Positions 59,813-64,000 of a stretch of 64,000 nucleotides of DNA are shown here, piece by piece; within the stretch, counting starts at the first letter, position 1, and every line of letters starts with the position of its first letter. The notes beneath the pieces were generated by a model, which worked only from the letters and a program-made list of their open reading frames with translations, did no database searches and had not been told where the DNA came from. Source of the DNA: Halodesulfovibrio spirochaetisodalis (GTDB lineage: Bacteria > Desulfobacterota > Desulfovibrionia > Desulfovibrionales > Desulfovibrionaceae); NCBI RefSeq assembly GCF_001672295.1, contig NZ_JXMS01000011.1:49778-113777 (forward strand). Reading direction: 5' to 3'. The position numbers and the translations under genes were made by a program.

Positions 59813-61780
59813 CTAACGACCGTCAATAAGTTTCTGAGCAGCTTTAGGCAGTGAGTTTGCCTGTGCAAGCATAGAAACCGCAGCGTTAGTCATGATCTGA
59901 ACTTTGTTGAACTGTGTCATTTCAGTTGCAACATCTACGTCAGAGATACGGGACTCAGAAGCCTGTAAGTTTTCTTTCTGGATGGATACGTTTTCAACCG
60001 TTGCAGCAAGGCGGTTCTGGGTAGAGCCAATTTCTGCGCGGATTTCATCTTTACGGGTGATCGCGATATTGAGGTTGTCCAGAGCTTTTTTAGCCATCTT
60101 CTGAGTCTTAATATGGTCGCCAGCTTCTTCACCAACACCAAGGGATTTTGCAGAAGCCATATTAATGTAGGTGTCGTAGCTATCAACTTTCTGGCTGCCT
60201 GTACCAAAGTGTACATTGACTACAACTAAATCTTCTGACTTAACGTTGAGTTGTGTTGTAGAATTTTGAGCCTGAATGCCAGGTGTGCCTGCATCAGTAT
60301 CTGTCATGCCTAAGTCCATGCCGTACTGGGTCTTAGTAACAGTAAATTTACCACCAGTGTTGTTAGAGAACGTATCTCTAACTTTATTGTAGTCACCGTA
60401 TTCAGCAGTAATACGGAATTTTTTTACAGTATCAGGGATATCGAGAGTAGCACCTGTGGTGTCACTCAAGGAAAGCTTATCCCATGTATGGGTAGTTTCG
60501 TTGTACGCTTCGATAATAATATCTTGAACAGGCGTCTTCATCGAACCGTAACTGCTTGATGCAGAGGATTCAACAGACTGAGCTTTTTTAATCTCACCTG
60601 TCTTAGCGTCGTGAGTAAAACCTGCTTTGGCAGGCAGATAAGTTTTTGAGTTGTCTTCAAGGAACGAAACAGCATCGTTGACCACTTTAACGCCAGTTTT
60701 TGTGGTTTGTTCAAATGTTTTCGATGCAGCAAATTCAGAGTTAATTTGAATAGCAGTACCAGAGTCCGCAGTAGTTCTTATGGTATAGCTGTTAGCAGTA
60801 CCGGCAACAGTTGGAGTAATGGTAAATTGATTATCGTTATTGCTAAATGTGTCGCGCACGATTGATCCATTAGCAAGTTCTGCTGTGATTCGTACTTCAT
60901 GGGTTGCAGTCGTTGTTTGCGCTGCTGCTGTTGCTGCGTCAGTAATATCGGTCCAGTTGCCTCCTGGTGCACGGGTTTCGATAGTTACCTTTGTGCCAGC
61001 GTATGTAACAGCAGCAACAGCGGACGCTGTAACACCCACACCAGTAAGTTCTCCGGTTTTAAGATCCATGGTTCCACCGCCCGCAACGGTTGTTACGGTG
61101 TTCTCTACCGCTGCAATCCCAGATCTTGAAGTGTATGTGAGTGTGTCACCAGCATTTGATTTGGTAATGGTCTGAACACCATTTGCGTCGATAGCGCCGA
61201 GTGGTGTGTCTGTTGCTGAACTAGTAACGATTGCTTCATCGTTTGGCCCGTCACTTGACCAAGATTGTGTGTTGCCGTCTTCATCAACCATAGTTGCTTC
61301 TGCCGTACGCGCAGCATCGTTTTGGGCAACACTTTCTTCAACATTAATTTCTTGGCCTGTACCGGCAAGTAATTTCCTGCTGTTGAAATCAGTGTCCATG
61401 GCCATACGAGTGATTTCTTTCGCCATCAGCTGATATTCTTGGTTGATCATCAAGCGCTGTGCATCAGTGTAAGTGCCGGTAGCAGCCTGTTCTGCAAGCT
61501 CTTTCATGCGGATGAGCTTTGCATCGATAACGCCGAGAGCGCCATCTGCAGTCTGGATCATTGAAATACCGTCGTTAGCGTTACGCAGACCCTGAGCAAG
61601 TGTTTTAATATCTGCGCGCATAAGTTCGCGCATTGCAAGACCGGCAGCATCATCTGCCGCAGTGCCAACACGAAGACCTGAGGACAGGCGACGGGTGGAT
61701 GTTGCGAGTTTCCCGTATGAGCTGTTCAGGTTGCGGGTGACGTTTACTGCCATCAAATTGTTGTTAATAACTAAAGACAT
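59813..61780 (-). CDS. Flagellin (655 aa), copy 1 of a near-identical pair
   Basis: 655 residues, with D0/D1 ends RRLSSGLRVGTAADDAAGLA, QGLRNANDGISMIQTADGAL and IRAEIGSTQNRLAATVENV, MLAQANSLPKAAQKLIDGR. A large central region (about 150-560) has repeated modules ending in KVRDTFSNN and IVRDTFSNN. One residue differs from copy 2: Ser here against Gly in WDKLSL[S/G]DTTG (about residue 437). The first 1.3 kb of the gene (minus strand 61780 to about 60480) looks identical in DNA to copy 2, while the last 0.65 kb shows silent differences. TATACATT-ATG with GGAGGTTATAC gives a good start. Confidence 0.95.
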   Translation of the reverse strand: MSLVINNNLMAVNVTRNLNSSYGKLATSTRRLSSGLRVGTAADDAAGLAMRELMRADIKTLAQGLRNANDGISMIQTADGALGVIDAKLIRMKELAEQAATGTYTDAQRLMINQEYQLMAKEITRMAMDTDFNSRKLLAGTGQEINVEESVAQNDAARTAEATMVDEDGNTQSWSSDGPNDEAIVTSSATDTPLGAIDANGVQTITKSNAGDTLTYTSRSGIAAVENTVTTVAGGGTMDLKTGELTGVGVTASAVAAVTYAGTKVTIETRAPGGNWTDITDAATAAAQTTTATHEVRITAELANGSIVRDTFSNNDNQFTITPTVAGTANSYTIRTTADSGTAIQINSEFAASKTFEQTTKTGVKVVNDAVSFLEDNSKTYLPAKAGFTHDAKTGEIKKAQSVESSASSSYGSMKTPVQDIIIEAYNETTHTWDKLSLSDTTGATLDIPDTVKKFRITAEYGDYNKVRDTFSNNTGGKFTVTKTQYGMDLGMTDTDAGTPGIQAQNSTTQLNVKSEDLVVVNVHFGTGSQKVDSYDTYINMASAKSLGVGEEAGDHIKTQKMAKKALDNLNIAITRKDEIRAEIGSTQNRLAATVENVSIQKENLQASESRISDVDVATEMTQFNKVQIMTNAAVSMLAQANSLPKAAQKLIDGR

Positions 61781-61954
61781 AATGTATAACCTCCATGTTT
61801 TACTGTGAATAAAAAAGCAAGTAAGAGGCCATGTTTGTAAATGTTAATATAAACAGCATGTTAAGATTTATAAAGAAAAAGAATATTGATGATAGGTGCA
61901 AGTGTAGGAATTTTTTGCAGGGGAGCTAGGTCATTTTTAAGGTAAATTTAGTTA

Positions 61955-61985
61955 TAAAAAAAGCCGAGGAAAATCCTCGGCTTTT
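61955..61985 (-). terminator. Terminator of the third flagellin gene
   Basis: AAGCCGAGGA pairs with TCCTCGGCTT around AAA; on the minus strand it is followed by T residues. It lies just after the stop of 62008-63975. Confidence 0.88.
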
Positions 61986-62007
61986 ACATGTTGGAATTGC
62001 TAGCTGT

Positions 62008-63975
62008 CTATCGACCATCAATAAGTTTCTGAGCAGCCTTAGGCAGTGAGTTTGCCTGTGCAAGCATAGAAACCGCAGCGTTAGTCATGATCTGAACTTT
62101 GTTGAACTGTGTCATTTCAGTTGCAACATCCACGTCAGAGATACGAGATTCAGAAGCCTGTAAGTTTTCTTTCTGGATGGATACGTTTTCAACCGTTGCA
62201 GCAAGGCGGTTCTGGGTAGAGCCAATTTCTGCACGGATTTCATCTTTACGGGTGATCGCAATATTAAGGTTGTCCAGAGCTTTTTTAGCCATCTTCTGAG
62301 TCTTAATATGGTCGCCAGCTTCTTCACCAACACCAAGGGATTTTGCAGAAGCCATATTGATGTAGGTGTCGTAGCTATCAACTTTCTGGCTACCTGTACC
62401 AAAGTGTACATTGACTACAACTAAATCTTCTGACTTAACGTTGAGTTGTGTTGTAGAATTTTGAGCCTGAATGCCAGGTGTGCCTGCATCAGTATCTGTC
62501 ATGCCTAAGTCCATGCCGTACTGGGTCTTAGTAACAGTAAATTTACCACCAGTGTTGTTAGAGAACGTATCTCTAACCTTGTTGTAGTCACCGTATTCTG
62601 CAGTAATGCGGAATTTTTTTACAGTATCAGGGATATCTAGAGTAGCTCCAGTAGTATCGCCCAAGGAAAGCTTATCCCATGTATGGGTAGTTTCGTTGTA
62701 CGCTTCGATAATAATATCTTGAACAGGCGTCTTCATCGAACCGTAACTGCTTGATGCAGAGGATTCAACAGACTGAGCTTTTTTAATCTCACCTGTCTTA
62801 GCGTCGTGAGTAAAACCTGCTTTGGCAGGCAGATAAGTTTTTGAGTTGTCTTCAAGGAACGAAACAGCATCGTTGACCACTTTAACGCCAGTTTTTGTGG
62901 TTTGTTCAAATGTTTTCGATGCAGCAAATTCAGAGTTAATTTGAATAGCAGTACCAGAGTCCGCAGTAGTTCTTATGGTATAGCTGTTAGCAGTACCGGC
63001 AACAGTTGGAGTAATGGTAAATTGATTATCGTTATTGCTAAATGTGTCGCGCACGATTGATCCATTAGCAAGTTCTGCTGTGATTCGTACTTCATGGGTT
63101 GCAGTCGTTGTTTGCGCTGCTGCTGTTGCTGCGTCAGTAATATCGGTCCAGTTGCCTCCTGGTGCACGGGTTTCGATAGTTACCTTTGTGCCAGCGTATG
63201 TAACAGCAGCAACAGCGGACGCTGTAACACCCACACCAGTAAGTTCTCCGGTTTTAAGATCCATGGTTCCACCGCCCGCAACGGTTGTTACGGTGTTCTC
63301 TACCGCTGCAATCCCAGATCTTGAAGTGTATGTGAGTGTGTCACCAGCATTTGATTTGGTAATGGTCTGAACACCATTTGCGTCGATAGCGCCGAGTGGT
63401 GTGTCTGTTGCTGAACTAGTAACGATTGCTTCATCGTTTGGCCCGTCACTTGACCAAGATTGTGTGTTGCCGTCTTCATCAACCATAGTTGCTTCTGCCG
63501 TACGCGCAGCATCGTTTTGGGCAACACTTTCTTCAACATTAATTTCTTGGCCTGTACCGGCAAGTAATTTCCTGCTGTTGAAATCAGTGTCCATGGCCAT
63601 ACGAGTGATTTCTTTCGCCATCAGCTGATATTCTTGGTTGATCATCAAGCGCTGTGCATCAGTGTAAGTGCCGGTAGCAGCCTGTTCTGCAAGCTCTTTC
63701 ATGCGGATGAGCTTTGCATCGATAACGCCGAGAGCGCCATCTGCAGTCTGGATCATTGAAATACCGTCGTTAGCGTTACGCAGACCCTGAGCAAGTGTTT
63801 TAATATCTGCGCGCATAAGTTCGCGCATTGCAAGACCGGCAGCATCATCTGCCGCAGTGCCAACACGAAGACCTGAGGACAGGCGACGGGTGGATGTTGC
63901 GAGTTTCCCGTATGAGCTGTTCAGGTTGCGGGTGACGTTTACTGCCATCAAATTGTTGTTAATAACTAAAGACAT
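62008..63975 (-). CDS. Flagellin (655 aa), copy 2 of a near-identical pair
   Basis: 655 residues, differing from copy 1 in one residue (Gly for Ser in the WDKLSLGDTTG segment). Same D0/D1 ends and same central modules. Nucleotide differences from copy 1 are confined to the 3' third (62008 to about 62675), all silent except one. The upstream 25 bases to the window end are also identical to those of copy 1. It indicates recent duplication or gene conversion. The promoter is not fully visible because the window ends 25 bases before the start. Confidence 0.95.
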   Translation of the reverse strand: MSLVINNNLMAVNVTRNLNSSYGKLATSTRRLSSGLRVGTAADDAAGLAMRELMRADIKTLAQGLRNANDGISMIQTADGALGVIDAKLIRMKELAEQAATGTYTDAQRLMINQEYQLMAKEITRMAMDTDFNSRKLLAGTGQEINVEESVAQNDAARTAEATMVDEDGNTQSWSSDGPNDEAIVTSSATDTPLGAIDANGVQTITKSNAGDTLTYTSRSGIAAVENTVTTVAGGGTMDLKTGELTGVGVTASAVAAVTYAGTKVTIETRAPGGNWTDITDAATAAAQTTTATHEVRITAELANGSIVRDTFSNNDNQFTITPTVAGTANSYTIRTTADSGTAIQINSEFAASKTFEQTTKTGVKVVNDAVSFLEDNSKTYLPAKAGFTHDAKTGEIKKAQSVESSASSSYGSMKTPVQDIIIEAYNETTHTWDKLSLGDTTGATLDIPDTVKKFRITAEYGDYNKVRDTFSNNTGGKFTVTKTQYGMDLGMTDTDAGTPGIQAQNSTTQLNVKSEDLVVVNVHFGTGSQKVDSYDTYINMASAKSLGVGEEAGDHIKTQKMAKKALDNLNIAITRKDEIRAEIGSTQNRLAATVENVSIQKENLQASESRISDVDVATEMTQFNKVQIMTNAAVSMLAQANSLPKAAQKLIDGR

Positions 63976-64000
63976 AATGTATAACCTCCATGTTTTACTG

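Larger units (their letters stand above)
59813..64000 (-). repeat. Tandem flagellin duplication (about 2.2-kb period)
   Basis: The two 655-residue genes lie 2195 bases apart. Offset comparison shows no mismatch from about 60483 to 61805 against 62678 to 64000 (about 1.3 kb), then scattered silent changes toward the 3' end. The intergenic spacer after the first (61806-62007) is unlike the spacer 59677-59812. Confidence 0.8.

Overview
The window looks like a chromosomal segment of a marine, moderate-GC sulfate reducer of the Desulfovibrionaceae, most like Halodesulfovibrio. This is inferred from protein style (fused TIGR03960/TIGR03936 radical SAM protein, TauE/Usp operon, receiver-Lon fusion, several flagellins), from Desulfovibrio-type intergenic repeats containing CTTAAGAA and GTCTCCGACGGCT, and from the roughly mid-40s GC. 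No rRNA, tRNA, CRISPR array or transposase was seen.

Layout. 1-3849: right end of a P2-type contractile-tail module (E/E' chaperone with a -1 frameshift site, tape measure T, U, X, D). 3980-6275: a small orphan gene and two tandem paralogous secreted proteins. 6528-12393 (minus): a six-gene operon with a PHP phosphoesterase, a Ugp-type ABC importer and a phosphonate-associated hexapeptide acetyltransferase. 13347-16959: a Sia-like partner-switching operon (kinase/anti-sigma-like protein, SiaC-like protein, methyl-accepting protein, membrane PP2C phosphatase), preceded by duplicated Fur-like promoter repeats. 17218-26014: a sensor kinase, an NtrC-type regulator, a Lon protease with a receiver domain inserted before its AAA+ module, and a six-gene operon (two Usp-related proteins, small membrane proteins, a TauE/SafE exporter) behind a sigma-54 promoter with three upstream TGCTGCA-N3-TGCAGCA-type sites. 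26126-37619: mostly solitary genes (Bcr/CflA exporter, MscK-like channel, zinc ribbon protein, TDT transporter, triple rhodanese, EamA transporter, photolyase-like protein, UPF0280 protein). 37932-41579: argF, argG, argH. 42011-43151: an RRM protein, a 0.6-kb non-coding island with two homologous structured RNAs, and a small protein. 43561-47029: AI-2E-type permease, ilvE, and an unidentified membrane protein. 47295-50925: YbgF-like lipoprotein, dprA, xer recombinase. 51312-58074: radical SAM protein, Sm-like small protein, MFS permease, DRTGG/AAA protein, rnc. 58168-63975 (minus): three flagellins, two of them almost identical.

The most notable material is (a) the kinase / NtrC / Lon-receiver / sigma-54 / Usp-TauE block, which reads as one stress circuit in which transcription and proteolysis could answer the same phosphorelay; (b) the paired RNAs at 42430 and 42802, whose terminal stems show a compensatory base-pair change; (c) the near-canonical U-UUU-UUA frameshift signal at 227. 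Functions are family-level inferences from reading the sequence; no database search was run.
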